From Pullulanibacillus pueri (GTDB lineage: Bacteria > Bacillota > Bacilli > Bacillales > Sporolactobacillaceae): DNA of 46,316 nt. The position numbers and the translations under genes were made by a program. Under the pieces are notes generated by a model that was given only the letters and a program-made list of their open reading frames with translations, did no database searches and was not told the DNA's origin. The stretch covers positions 1 through 46,316 of the forward strand of contig NZ_BMFV01000037.1 of the NCBI RefSeq assembly GCF_014639255.1, given 5' to 3'. This document shows positions 7,219 through 16,319 of the stretch, in pieces. Within the stretch, counting starts at the first letter, position 1, and each line of letters starts with the position of its first letter.

Positions 7219-10200
7219 ATGAGGAGATGGCGGAAAAGTCTACCTTACAAATGGACCAGTCTCTTGTTATGCTTACTCATCCTCGCCCCAACCTATTTAC
7301 AGATAGGAACAGCCTCAGCACAAGGCAAGGTGAGCGCTTCAGAAAATGGAAAAGTGAGTACCTCAGTCACGGATCAAAAAAGCAGTCTAGCAAAAAGTAA
7401 AGTAAATAGTGATTTAAAAGCGCAATTCAACTCCAAGAAATACGTCACTTATCTCCTAAAGTTCAAAGAACAAGCCGACACAAAAAAGGCAGCTGCAAAT
7501 GCCCAAAAGCTGGCTAAGAAACAGAAAATGACAACAGCAAAAGCCGACTATACGGCTAAGTCAGCTGTTGTTACTGCACTACAAACCACAGCCTCAGAAA
7601 CTCAAGCCACCGTCATCAAGTATCTCGAAAAAGAGAAAAAGGCTGGACAGGTTAAGAGTTTTCACCCCTACTACATTGTCAATGGGATCGCGGTAACTGG
7701 GACAAAAGATGTTATGGACAAGCTATCTACTTTTCCCGAAATTGAAAAAATCCTCCCTAACCGCACTCGCCAATTAATGGCAGGAACGCAAACGGACCTT
7801 CGTTCACAATCCACTCATAGTACTTCAAAAACAAAAGAAACGGCATCAAAAGCAAAAGCAGCAGCTGACGAGGATATTGCCTGGGGCGTAGAACGCATCG
7901 GAGCACCCGGCGTTTGGAACATGGGCTTTGACGGGTCAGGCGTCGTTATCGGTAGCATCGATACTGGCGTTCAGTGGGATCATCCCGCATTAAAAGAAAA
8001 ATACCGAGGCTATGACCCATCCAATCCGGATCAGCCCAACAATGAATACAATTGGTTTGACGCCGTTGCTAATGAGTCTACTCCGTATGATGATGTTGGT
8101 CACGGCACACATACGATCGGGACAATGGTGGGCTCCGAGAGTGATGGAAGCAATCAAGTCGGTGTCGCACCAGGAGCGCAATGGATCTCTGCTAAAGCTT
8201 TTACAGCAGATGGTGGCACCGATGCCGATTTATTAAGTGCAGGTGAATGGATGCTGGCCCCTACCGACTCTGAAGGCACCCCTCATCCAGAAATGGCACC
8301 TGACATTATTAATAATTCTTGGGGTGGCGGTCCTGGTCTTGATGAATGGTATCGACCAATGGTCCAAAACTGGCGTGCCGCTGGCATTTTCCCTGAATTT
8401 TCAGCGGGGAATACGACGCTAACGAACCCTGGTGGCCCAGCCTCTGTTGCCTCACCAGCGAATTACCCTGAGGCCTTTGCTACCGGTGCTACCGATAGTA
8501 ATGACAACTTAGCAAGCTTCTCACTTCAAGGCCCTTCTCCCTATGACGAAATTAAGCCGGAAGTTTCAGCGCCTGGCGTTAATATTTGTTCCTCCGTACC
8601 TGGCAGCCAATATGATTGTAGCTATAGTGGGACTTCCATGGCAGGGCCACATGTTTCTGGCACCGTTGCCTTAATGTTATCAGCAGATGCTTCACTTACT
8701 GTTGACGAGATCGAACACATTCTAATCGATACAGCTACACCTGAAACAGATAGCACTTTCCCTGAGTCGCCGAACAACGGCTATGGCTATGGGATCATTG
8801 ATGCTTTTAGTGCTGTCTCTTCAATCACCGAAGGTCTTGGTACCATCAAAGGACAAGTGGTTACTGAAGGACAAGATACTGAACCTCCAACTTATGATCA
8901 TACACCGACAACTGAAGCTTTTGAAGGCTTTGAGCTTCCACTAGATATTAGTGTTCAAGACAATGTCAGCGTTAAAAAGGTAGAAATCCTTTATCAAAAG
9001 GAAAATGAAGATTGGCAGACAGTAGATGCCAAACAAACAGACGGAGATTATCATCAAGGCATATATCAAGGGACGATTCCAGCAGAAGCGATGACGGGTT
9101 CTTCCATCGCTTATAAATGGCATATTGTTGATTATGGAGACAATGATGTGACTTCCGATGCCTATACTGTCACCCTTAATCCTCCGATAACAACCGGTTA
9201 TACTCAAGATTTTGAATCCACACCTACTGGTTGGTTCTCTTCGGGTACCAATGATAGCTGGGCATGGGGAACCCCGACTTCAGGTCCTGGACAAGCCGCT
9301 TCTGGAGAGAATGTTTACGGCACCAATCTTGATGGGGATTATGATAATAGCACAAATGCCACTTTAATTATGCCCCCGATTTATCTTCCTGAAGGGCAAA
9401 GTTATCTTGATTTTAACCATTGGTATGATATTGAAAGCGGCTATGACCACGGTCAAGTCTTCGTCTCCACTGATCAAGAAAACTGGGAAGCGTTGGCTAA
9501 CTTTACTGGAAGTAATGGGGAATGGGAAGCAACAGAAGTCAATTTATCTGACTATGCTGGGCAAAACATTTTTATCGGATTTAATCTCACCACAGATGGC
9601 AGTGTTCAAAAACCTGGTTGGTACATTGACGATGTTAGCCTCTCAGATACACCGTCTAGCGGGACAACCAAAGCACAACTTGGACTTGTGACCAAAGATC
9701 AAACATCACAACTTGATAAACATGTTAAAACTAAAAAAGGTCAAAAAGTCGTTGATCCCCGCTCAATTAAACCAAGCAAAATAAAAACGATAAAATTACC
9801 AAAAAACGAGCAATCAAAAGTTAAACCGAGTGCGCATACACAGTCACTTCCACTTGACGCCACTGTCAGTGTTCTTGAAACCGGACGCACGGCACATACG
9901 AATCCTGGGGATGGGAGCTATTCCTTACTTCATGCTGCTGGCTCGTACACACTAAAAGCAGAAACCTATGGCTATGAATCTCAGGAACAATCGGTTGATG
10001 TCTCGCGTGATGGAACGTCTGAAGCTAACTTCACCTTACAGCCGATCGCTCAAGGTACGGTAGCAGGAACCATTACCAATGATGCTACAGGTGATCCGAT
10101 TTCTGGGGCAACCGTTAGGGTCATGGAAGATGCCAACATTGCCCCTGTTCAAACCGATGCTGCCGGACATTTCAGTCTTAAAGTCTATGAGGGGACTTAC

Positions 10201-11901
10201 ACCTTACACGCTTCTGCCCCTCAATTTAATACAAAGGACGTGGAGGTCACCGTTGAAGGGGATAGCACGACCCAACAAGATCTTGCCTTAAAACCCTTTA
10301 TTGGTTATCCTGGCGAAATTGGCTATGATGATGGAACGGCAGAAAATGCTCATGCCTTCTATGATGCTGGAAATGGTTGGGCGGTCAAAATGTCACTTCC
10401 AGATGGCCATGAAAAAGCGATGGTCACAGGCGGATTATTCCGATTCTGGACAGACGAATTCCCGGTTCCAGGAGGTACTGATTTCCAAGTTGCTGTCTAT
10501 GACGCTAGTGGTGACAATGGTGCTCCGGGTAAAAAACTTGCTGGGCCCATTGATGCGACGGCACTCCGCGATGGTACATGGACTCAGGTGGATCTCTCAG
10601 ATAAAGGTATCGTTGTTGACGGGGATTTCTATATCGTCTACATTCAAACGCATGATAATACCCAATCCCCTGGCTTAGCGACGGATGAAGACGGCACCAA
10701 TGCGGGACGAAGCTGGCAACTTGTCTCGGGAGCATGGACCCCTTCCCCAGCTGATGAAGGGAATTATATGATCCGTGCACAGGTTAGTTATGAAGTGACC
10801 GCACCTGTGATTACTTCACCCAAAGACACTTCTTATACCAATCAAGAGAACGTCACTGTCGAAGGAACTTCAGCACCTTCGACAAATGTGACACTGCTCA
10901 ATAACGGTGAAGAAGTCGCAACGACTCAAGCCACCGATAAGGGGACATTCTCAACCGATATCACCCTCCAACAAGGAGAAAACACGCTGACCGCAACAGC
11001 ATCAACGGATAACGGCACAACAGATCCATCAGAACCTGTGACCGTTACTCTTGATCAAGATAAACCAGAATTGACCATAGATAGCCCAGATGATGGCTCT
11101 AAAACGAACCATGAAACACTTACAGTTCAAGGCACTGTCAGTGATGAACACCTCGACTGGGTGAAAATCAATGGCCAAAAAGCAGATATTGCTGATGATG
11201 GAACCTACTCTAAGCGTATTCTTCTTGATAATGGCGAGAACACCATCAAGGTCATTGCCAAGGACAAAGCAGGCAACAAGAAAACCCAAACCGTCACCGT
11301 TGACGTGAACTATACTGCACCTGAAATTAGTGATCTCCAGCCTGCCGATGATCTTTATCTTAATGCTGGAGAAAGCGTCAAAATTGAGTTTAATAGCCAA
11401 CCTGGACTCGACGCTTCTTACGTCATACAGATGCCTTTAACCAACGCAAAAGCCAGGACAAGCGAAAACGCCACCGAACTGCCAATGACCGAAACCTCTG
11501 ACGGTCATTATGTGGGCTATTGGACTGCCACCTCTAATCTCGTTGCGGATGGCTCACAAATCGAGGTCAAGGTAAAGGATGATTATGGCAACGAAACACG
11601 TCAAACAGCGGGCGGTAAACTTTATATTAATGTTCCCAACAAAGCACCGACGGCTCAATTTGATGTCCCCAAAAAAGCAGTACAAAAAGAGTCCATCCAC
11701 TTTGATGGAACAAAGTCCTCCGACCCTGATGGCAGTATCGTCCAATATAGCTGGAACTTTGGCGATGGCAAGAAGGTTGAAGGTGAAAACATTGAACACG
11801 CCTTTGCAAAAAAAGGAAAATTTAAAGTCACCTTAACAGTCACCGACAATCGTGGGAAAACGGATACACTCACGAAAGAAATTAAAATTAAGAAAAAATA
11901 G
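7219..11901 (+). CDS. bpr: Secreted bacillopeptidase F-like subtilisin (S8) with long adhesive C-terminus
   Basis: Extracellular serine endopeptidase, 1560 residues. Signal peptide about 1-35 (hydrophobic core WTSLLLCLLILAP, cleavage near ASAQG); an I9-type inhibitory propeptide about 60-180; catalytic S8 domain with Asp248 (SIDTGV), His295 (GHGTHT), oxyanion Asn398 (SAGN) and Ser473 (SGTSMAGPHVSG). Then an immune-inhibitor-A/MAM-like domain (about 658-812, ending PGWYIDDVSLSD), a Lys-rich linker, two carboxypeptidase-regulatory-like folds (about 880-1027), an unnamed beta domain (about 1028-1194), two Ig/glucodextranase-B-like repeats (about 1195-1365) and a C-terminal PKD domain (DPDGSIVQYSWNFGDG). 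B. subtilis Bpr is 1433 residues with the same S8 and immune-inhibitor arrangement; the Ig and PKD tail is extra. No LPXTG or SLH anchor, so release or binding through PKD/Ig domains is likely. The orthology call is by architecture. Confidence 0.88.
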   Translation: MRRWRKSLPYKWTSLLLCLLILAPTYLQIGTASAQGKVSASENGKVSTSVTDQKSSLAKSKVNSDLKAQFNSKKYVTYLLKFKEQADTKKAAANAQKLAKKQKMTTAKADYTAKSAVVTALQTTASETQATVIKYLEKEKKAGQVKSFHPYYIVNGIAVTGTKDVMDKLSTFPEIEKILPNRTRQLMAGTQTDLRSQSTHSTSKTKETASKAKAAADEDIAWGVERIGAPGVWNMGFDGSGVVIGSIDTGVQWDHPALKEKYRGYDPSNPDQPNNEYNWFDAVANESTPYDDVGHGTHTIGTMVGSESDGSNQVGVAPGAQWISAKAFTADGGTDADLLSAGEWMLAPTDSEGTPHPEMAPDIINNSWGGGPGLDEWYRPMVQNWRAAGIFPEFSAGNTTLTNPGGPASVASPANYPEAFATGATDSNDNLASFSLQGPSPYDEIKPEVSAPGVNICSSVPGSQYDCSYSGTSMAGPHVSGTVALMLSADASLTVDEIEHILIDTATPETDSTFPESPNNGYGYGIIDAFSAVSSITEGLGTIKGQVVTEGQDTEPPTYDHTPTTEAFEGFELPLDISVQDNVSVKKVEILYQKENEDWQTVDAKQTDGDYHQGIYQGTIPAEAMTGSSIAYKWHIVDYGDNDVTSDAYTVTLNPPITTGYTQDFESTPTGWFSSGTNDSWAWGTPTSGPGQAASGENVYGTNLDGDYDNSTNATLIMPPIYLPEGQSYLDFNHWYDIESGYDHGQVFVSTDQENWEALANFTGSNGEWEATEVNLSDYAGQNIFIGFNLTTDGSVQKPGWYIDDVSLSDTPSSGTTKAQLGLVTKDQTSQLDKHVKTKKGQKVVDPRSIKPSKIKTIKLPKNEQSKVKPSAHTQSLPLDATVSVLETGRTAHTNPGDGSYSLLHAAGSYTLKAETYGYESQEQSVDVSRDGTSEANFTLQPIAQGTVAGTITNDATGDPISGATVRVMEDANIAPVQTDAAGHFSLKVYEGTYTLHASAPQFNTKDVEVTVEGDSTTQQDLALKPFIGYPGEIGYDDGTAENAHAFYDAGNGWAVKMSLPDGHEKAMVTGGLFRFWTDEFPVPGGTDFQVAVYDASGDNGAPGKKLAGPIDATALRDGTWTQVDLSDKGIVVDGDFYIVYIQTHDNTQSPGLATDEDGTNAGRSWQLVSGAWTPSPADEGNYMIRAQVSYEVTAPVITSPKDTSYTNQENVTVEGTSAPSTNVTLLNNGEEVATTQATDKGTFSTDITLQQGENTLTATASTDNGTTDPSEPVTVTLDQDKPELTIDSPDDGSKTNHETLTVQGTVSDEHLDWVKINGQKADIADDGTYSKRILLDNGENTIKVIAKDKAGNKKTQTVTVDVNYTAPEISDLQPADDLYLNAGESVKIEFNSQPGLDASYVIQMPLTNAKARTSENATELPMTETSDGHYVGYWTATSNLVADGSQIEVKVKDDYGNETRQTAGGKLYINVPNKAPTAQFDVPKKAVQKESIHFDGTKSSDPDGSIVQYSWNFGDGKKVEGENIEHAFAKKGKFKVTLTVTDNRGKTDTLTKEIKIKKK

Positions 11902-11912
11902 CTTCTCTTTAC

Positions 11913-11943
11913 AAGCCCACTCAGAACTATTGTGAGTGGGCTT
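11913..11943. terminator. Hairpin between convergent genes
   Basis: Perfect 11-bp stem AAGCCCACTCA / TGAGTGGGCTT with a 9-nt loop, 12 nt after the protease stop and 14 nt before the stop of the convergent membrane-protein gene. There is no long T run on either side, so termination strength is uncertain. Confidence 0.6.
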
Positions 11944-11957
11944 ACTCATTCCTTCAT

Positions 11958-12620
11958 TTATTTAAAGGCTGAAAAAATTTTTCCATCTGTGGTCTTAACC
12001 GTTAAAGGCTCTTTGATTTCATCTAAGCCCACTGTTATAAAAGGCGTTTTCTCGAGTTCTCCGCCTTCTGTAAGTTTCACAATCACCGTTGTTGACCGCC
12101 ATTGTTTCACCTTTTCTATACTTATTTTTTTACCGCGATACTCTTTTCCCAATGTCAAGGTCAAACTCTTCTTCCCCTCTCCAATGGTTGAGAGAGAGTA
12201 CCCGCTTTGATTTAACTCACTTTTCGCAACAGCTACTGCCCCTTGATCAATTACCCAATAGTTATCATCAAGGTGATGAAGGAACAAGAGTCCAGCGATA
12301 AAAATGACTGGCAGAACACCTAAAAATACCTTATCAATGCGCGAGTAATGGTTTTGTTTAGCTGTATAGAATTTCCCTAAAATCGCCAAAGGAACAACAC
12401 TAAAGACAGCCACAGCCAGAATGCCTAGACTCACTAGGCCATAACCCATTCCTTCAAAGCCGCCTACTATAAAAATCGAATACCATAATAGAAGGCCTCC
12501 AACAATAAAGGTCACAAGAGGGGCATAAAAACGTTTCCCACTCTTTTTTGTAAGAATATAGCTCATAAGAAACGCCATTGTACCGTAACACATGCCGATA
12601 AAAATAATAAAAAAGAGCAC
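11958..12620 (-). CDS. Membrane protein with YesK-like N-terminal half
   Basis: 220 residues. The first about 115 residues form four hydrophobic segments (MLFFIIFIGMCYGTMAFLMS; PLVTFIVGGLLLWYSIFIVG; GLVSLGILAVAVFSVVPLAI; KVFLGVLPVIFIAGLLFL) in an arrangement like the short YesK-like proteins of Bacillus. The remaining about 100 residues are soluble, probably outside the membrane, with alternating beta-like pattern and basic/acidic stretches (SLTLTLGKEYRGKKISIEKVKQW). It is the last gene of the PadR-led operon, 42 bp after the propeller gene. The YesK resemblance is by pattern only; function is unknown. Confidence 0.65.
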   Translation of the reverse strand: MLFFIIFIGMCYGTMAFLMSYILTKKSGKRFYAPLVTFIVGGLLLWYSIFIVGGFEGMGYGLVSLGILAVAVFSVVPLAILGKFYTAKQNHYSRIDKVFLGVLPVIFIAGLLFLHHLDDNYWVIDQGAVAVAKSELNQSGYSLSTIGEGKKSLTLTLGKEYRGKKISIEKVKQWRSTTVIVKLTEGGELEKTPFITVGLDEIKEPLTVKTTDGKIFSAFK

Positions 12621-12662
12621 TGGCCACTCTCAACTCCCTTTTCCTTCAAACATGCCGACTGA

Positions 12663-13709
12663 CTATTTATAAGTCACTGCCGGAAGAGTGATTTCTCTAA
12701 CCTTTGATCCATCACTGTGCATAACATAAAGATGGTATTCTCGATACTTCCTAGCAAATTGTTTGTCAACCATAAAATAAATCTTCTTTCCTCCAGCACT
12801 GATCACCGGATGCTCCGCATATTCATAAAGATGGGTGAGCACCTCATTCATTCCTGTACTTTTATTAAAACGAAACAATTCATAATTATAGACGCCATTT
12901 TTTTCTCCATGGGTGGATTGATAAATGAAGGTTTGTTCTGAAGGTGCTATTGCAAAATCATAGATGTCGCCTTGAGCGCTTGGTACAGGGATCTTTTCTT
13001 TCTGTTCAGGATTATCCAGAGGTAGCCTAAAGATTCGTTGTTTTGCCGCAAAAATTTCCTCGGGTGTATTCGCCTCTTCACTCATTTCTACATATACTGA
13101 TTTTCCATCTCCTGAAACAACTAATGAATCCATTTCATAAGCCTTTTGATGCGTTACTTGCCTTAACTTTTTTGTCTGGATCGTATATTGATAAAGGTCA
13201 TAATCATGAGGACGATCCCCCGTTATTGGGGAATAATGGGTAAAAGAAGAGCCTCCCAGGAAGAACAAAGTATGCGCATCAGGAGAGAATGCGACTTCTC
13301 GAACAATCCTTGGGTCAGAGAACAACTGAGTATCTTTTTTTGAGTTTAGATCGTACAGACGTACGATACTCCTCTGTTTTTTATTCGTCATTTCTTCGAC
13401 AGAAACATAGGCCAATTTCGAGCCATCTTGAGAAAAGGTTAGATCTGTGATTTCACTTGAAAATGTAAGCTTAGGATCAGTCAGATTGCTATTCGGATTG
13501 TAAAAATGAAGGGTCGACTTGCCTCCCCCATGCGTAAGATAAGCAATCGTACCATTTTCTGAGACGGTAAACGCTTCAGCAAGGTTCGTTGCAGAAAAGG
13601 CTACCTGCTTCTCTTCTTCCGTCTTATTGAAACGAAATCCGAGGGCGATGAGCACCAGTAAAACCACGAGAAATCCCAAAAACGCACTGTACATTAATGG
13701 TTTGTTCAT
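12663..13709 (-). CDS. Membrane-anchored TolB/WD40-like beta-propeller protein
   Basis: 348 residues with one N-terminal membrane anchor (about 5-27, LMYSAFLGFLVVLLVLIALGF) and an outward domain of repeated TolB-like blades, for example DLTFSQDGSKLAYVS, EVAFSPDAHTLFFLGG, DSLVVSGDGKSVYVEM and HPVISAGGKKIYFMV, each with the SpDGkxlyf signature. Propellers of this type bind partner proteins or ligands rather than catalyse. It begins 11 bp after the HAAS-type gene and precedes the YesK-like gene, so all four operon products apart from PadR are membrane-linked. A sensing or envelope-stress role is plausible but not shown by the sequence. Confidence 0.75.
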   Translation of the reverse strand: MNKPLMYSAFLGFLVVLLVLIALGFRFNKTEEEKQVAFSATNLAEAFTVSENGTIAYLTHGGGKSTLHFYNPNSNLTDPKLTFSSEITDLTFSQDGSKLAYVSVEEMTNKKQRSIVRLYDLNSKKDTQLFSDPRIVREVAFSPDAHTLFFLGGSSFTHYSPITGDRPHDYDLYQYTIQTKKLRQVTHQKAYEMDSLVVSGDGKSVYVEMSEEANTPEEIFAAKQRIFRLPLDNPEQKEKIPVPSAQGDIYDFAIAPSEQTFIYQSTHGEKNGVYNYELFRFNKSTGMNEVLTHLYEYAEHPVISAGGKKIYFMVDKQFARKYREYHLYVMHSDGSKVREITLPAVTYK

Positions 13710-13719
13710 CCAATCCTCC

Positions 13720-14586
13720 TTACATTATCCGAGCAACCAGCGGGATTATAATATAAAAAAGTAAAGACACAGGTAGTGCGATAATCGCTAATATTGTAGA
13801 GATGACTTTAGAATGCCTATACAATTTTAATTGCAGTACATAAAAACAAATCCATACTATAAAAGGTAAAACCAGTAAAAGGAGACTAGCATTATTCATG
13901 CCTGCAAAAGCGAGGAGCCAGGCTATACAAAGAGTGAATATTCCTATGATAAACCCAAAAGTTAAATTAACACTATGCAGCACTTTTTTCATTTTTCTAC
14001 TCTTATGATCCGTATGATACGTCGTTAAGGTTACGCGGTAGATCATGATCACAGTAAGAATGATAATCAGCCAATTCCAGAAGGTTAGAATGATACTACT
14101 GCTCTGAGAAATTTCCGTTACAATACCCCATCCAAAAAGGGAAAGCACCAACTCTGATAGGAGTAAGGTGTTTAGACCGGCTTTCGTTCTTAGTTTCGAA
14201 AATATATCCAATGGAAGGAAGAGAATGATAAGACTGACCAAAAACGAAAAAATAAGCCATAAGATGTAAGCACTCCCTTCAGTAAACAGCTGAATTAAAT
14301 AAACACACACTGAAAAAATAAGAGACACAGCTCCTAAAAAGAGTAGCGATTCTTTTCTGTAAGGGAACAAAGCTTGCTGAATTTGTTCACCAATTTCTTG
14401 TTCAGAGCCAAAATCCCTTTTTGCCCTCTCTTCTGCTTCCTTTTCACTTAACCCTTGATGTATAAAGTCTTCATAAGACAATTTAAGATGGATCGATAAT
14501 TCTTCAAACAAATCCTTCTTCTCTTCTTCAGTACAATCCGTATGATTGACAATCGTTTCTATGAAATCATCAAAATCTGGAGTCAA
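13720..14586 (-). CDS. HAAS-type (permease-prefix) multi-pass membrane protein
   Basis: 288 residues from a TTG start at 14586; the TTG overlaps the PadR stop codon as TTGA, and a GGAGGG ribosome site lies 7 nt upstream, so this start is preferred to an upstream ATG at 14634 that would overlap PadR by 52 bp. Residues about 1-75 form a helical HAAS-like domain (HTDCTEEEKKDLFEELSIHL; GLSEKEAEERAKRDFGSEQE) of the kind found in proteins encoded with PadR regulators. About seven membrane helices follow. HAAS proteins paired with PadR are thought to form envelope signalling or repression modules. No transport motif is visible. Confidence 0.75.
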   Translation of the reverse strand: MTPDFDDFIETIVNHTDCTEEEKKDLFEELSIHLKLSYEDFIHQGLSEKEAEERAKRDFGSEQEIGEQIQQALFPYRKESLLFLGAVSLIFSVCVYLIQLFTEGSAYILWLIFSFLVSLIILFLPLDIFSKLRTKAGLNTLLLSELVLSLFGWGIVTEISQSSSIILTFWNWLIIILTVIMIYRVTLTTYHTDHKSRKMKKVLHSVNLTFGFIIGIFTLCIAWLLAFAGMNNASLLLLVLPFIVWICFYVLQLKLYRHSKVISTILAIIALPVSLLFYIIIPLVARIM

Positions 14587-14906
14587 ATCAATCCCTCCGA
14601 GGTTTTCCGAATGAGGAGCTCTAGAACCTGCCAATCTTTCCGCTTCTTCTCTAGTTGTCGTTTTCCCTCTTCGTTTATTTTATAGTACTTCCGTCTGCCA
14701 AACTCCGTCTCTTGCCAGTAAGATTCAATCCATCCTTTACGCTCAAAACGTTTTAGTGCGGAATAAAGCGTTCCCTCACTTAACCGATACAAATCTTCAC
14801 TCATTTGCTTTAATACTTTCACTATTTCATATCCGTACATATCTCGATGTGCGAGTAATGACAAAAGCAGGACGTCAATACTGCCCTTTTGAATCTCCTT
14901 ATCCAT
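14583..14906 (-). CDS. PadR-family transcriptional regulator
   Basis: 107-residue winged helix-turn-helix protein. The N-terminal DNA-binding domain shows the PadR signature ILLLSLLAHRDMYGYEIVKVL-like pattern (here VLLLSLLAHRDMYGYEIVK), LSEGTLYSALKRFERKGWIES and EFGRRKYYKINEEGKRQL; the short C-terminal helix (WQVLELLIRKTSEGLI) is the dimerisation helix of subfamily 2. Ribosome site GGAGGG precedes the ATG. It heads the operon of three membrane proteins and likely represses it together with itself; an inverted repeat inside the promoter at 15009-15037 is a candidate operator. Confidence 0.9.
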   Translation of the reverse strand: MDKEIQKGSIDVLLLSLLAHRDMYGYEIVKVLKQMSEDLYRLSEGTLYSALKRFERKGWIESYWQETEFGRRKYYKINEEGKRQLEKKRKDWQVLELLIRKTSEGLI

Positions 14907-15008
14907 AAGAAACGTCCCTCCATTCCGTATAAGAATACTTCGTAATACGAGGGTTCTTTTTAAAAAAAGAGACTTCCCCTTTATTCCAAGAATAGATATG
15001 TTAAATCA

Positions 15009-15037
15009 AACATAACACGACACACATCGTATGACAA
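15009..15037 (-). promoter_or_regulatory. Candidate SigA promoter and operator of the PadR operon
   Basis: Read on the minus strand: TTGTCA (5 of 6), 17-nt spacer, TATGTT (4 of 6), giving a leader of about 95 nt. The spacer and elements hold an imperfect inverted repeat, ATACGA...TCGTGTTAT (15012-15032), placed where a PadR dimer would block polymerase. The operator role is inference. Confidence 0.45.
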
Positions 15038-15158
15038 GGTATTTTTAGATCTTTCATTAATACTTTTGTCACATAAACGATGGAATAAGATTCTCCCCCT
15101 TTTCTCCTAGTCTTTTTTTCATTCTATGGGTACTTAGAATCAAAAATGATGAATTTGG

Positions 15159-15187
15159 TTTACATATGCAACTATCAGGGGTATAAC
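15159..15187 (+). promoter_or_regulatory. Candidate SigA promoter of the intracellular protease gene
   Basis: TTTACA (5 of 6) at 15159-15164, exact 17-nt spacer, TATAAC (5 of 6) at 15182-15187, about 35 nt before the ATG at 15229. The rest of 14907-15228 holds only the divergent PadR promoter and AT-rich DNA. Confidence 0.6.
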
Positions 15188-15228
15188 TGAATAAACCAAA
15201 TAATTCTGAAAAAGGATGTGGCTGAAAC

Positions 15229-16197
15229 ATGGACAAGTTTAAACTTATTCCTTATCGTGTGGAAAGTACGACAGCTGACTTATCTTCAGAAATACCTAAA
15301 GGTGTAGAACTGATTCAAGCACCTGCCATTTGGGGAGCCAGTGAAAAAGGGCGTGGTGTCGTCGTTGCTGTTATTGACACTGGTGTTCAGACAGATCATC
15401 CTGACTTAGCTGATCGAATTATTGGCGGCTATAATTTTACTACCGATTACGATAGTGACCCGAATAATTTTTATGATAATAATGGCCATGGTACCCATGT
15501 TTCCGGAACAATTGCTGCTGCGGAAAATGAGAAGGGTGTGGTTGGCGTTGCACCTGAGGCTAGTATTCTTGCTCTTAAAGTGCTGACATCTGAAGGAAGT
15601 GGACAATATGATTGGATTATTAAAGGCATTCAATATGCCACCAATTGGAGAGGGGCAAACGGTGAAAAAGTAGGTGTAATCTCCATGTCTCTCGGTGGAC
15701 CAGAAGACGTCCCTGAAATGCATGAAGCGATTATTGAGGCTGTCAATAATGGTATTCCCGTCGTTGTTGCTGCAGGTAATGAAGGTGACGGCAATGAAAA
15801 AACCTCTGAGTTCTCTTATCCCGGAAGCTATAATGAAGTAATTGAAGTGGGAGCCGTGGATTTAGATTTAAAATTAGCAGATTTCTCAGATACCAATAAT
15901 GAAGTTGATCTGGTGGCCCCTGGGGTGAATATCGTATCGACTTATATTAAGAATCAATATGCTACCCTTTCTGGAACATCAATGGCAACTCCACATATTT
16001 CAGGAGCCATTGCGCTTTTAATCAACCTTACAAAAAACTATTTTGACAGAACACTCACTGAGCCTGAGCTCTATGCTCAGCTGATCCGGCGCACTCTGCC
16101 TCTCGGCAACCGTGGAAGTGCAGAAGGGAACGGCTTCTTACAGCTAGATCTTGTGAATCAACTGCCTAAACCCGCCACAGCATCAGCACTTCATTAA
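15229..16197 (+). CDS. isp: Major intracellular serine protease (subtilisin family)
   Basis: 322-residue cytoplasmic subtilisin that degrades proteins in stationary phase. There is no signal peptide; instead the N-terminus carries KLIPYRV, the LIPY motif of the short inhibitory extension that blocks the active site until cleaved. Catalytic residues: Asp50 (VIDTGV), His87 (GHGTHVSG), oxyanion Asn184 (AAGNEGDG) and Ser251 (SGTSMATPHISGA). Length and blocks such as LIRRTLPL and GNGFLQLDL match the B. subtilis Isp (319 residues) almost throughout. A ribosome site AAAGGATG lies before the ATG, with a SigA-type promoter 35 nt upstream and a strong terminator downstream, so it is a single-gene unit. 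Confidence 0.93.
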   Translation: MDKFKLIPYRVESTTADLSSEIPKGVELIQAPAIWGASEKGRGVVVAVIDTGVQTDHPDLADRIIGGYNFTTDYDSDPNNFYDNNGHGTHVSGTIAAAENEKGVVGVAPEASILALKVLTSEGSGQYDWIIKGIQYATNWRGANGEKVGVISMSLGGPEDVPEMHEAIIEAVNNGIPVVVAAGNEGDGNEKTSEFSYPGSYNEVIEVGAVDLDLKLADFSDTNNEVDLVAPGVNIVSTYIKNQYATLSGTSMATPHISGAIALLINLTKNYFDRTLTEPELYAQLIRRTLPLGNRGSAEGNGFLQLDLVNQLPKPATASALH

Positions 16198-16240
16198 TCA
16201 TAATGCCATCAATTAAGCAGTTGAAAAAACAGTCATAAAG

Positions 16241-16285
16241 AATAGTGGTACTCGCCAATACAATTGGTGGGTACCACTATTTCTT
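16241..16285 (+). terminator. Intrinsic terminator of the intracellular protease gene
   Basis: AATAGTGGTAC / GTACCACTATT outer stem (16241-16251 with 16271-16281), with inner CCAAT/ATTGG pairing, then TCTTT. Confidence 0.8.
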
Positions 16286-16319
16286 TAGTTTAGTATATTG
16301 CTGACACTGTTTATTCTCG

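Noticed and set aside
14587..14634. Longer N-terminus of the HAAS-type protein from ATG 14634
   Set aside because: It would overlap PadR by 52 bp without a ribosome site, while TTG 14586 has GGAGGG at the right distance and a coupled stop/start.
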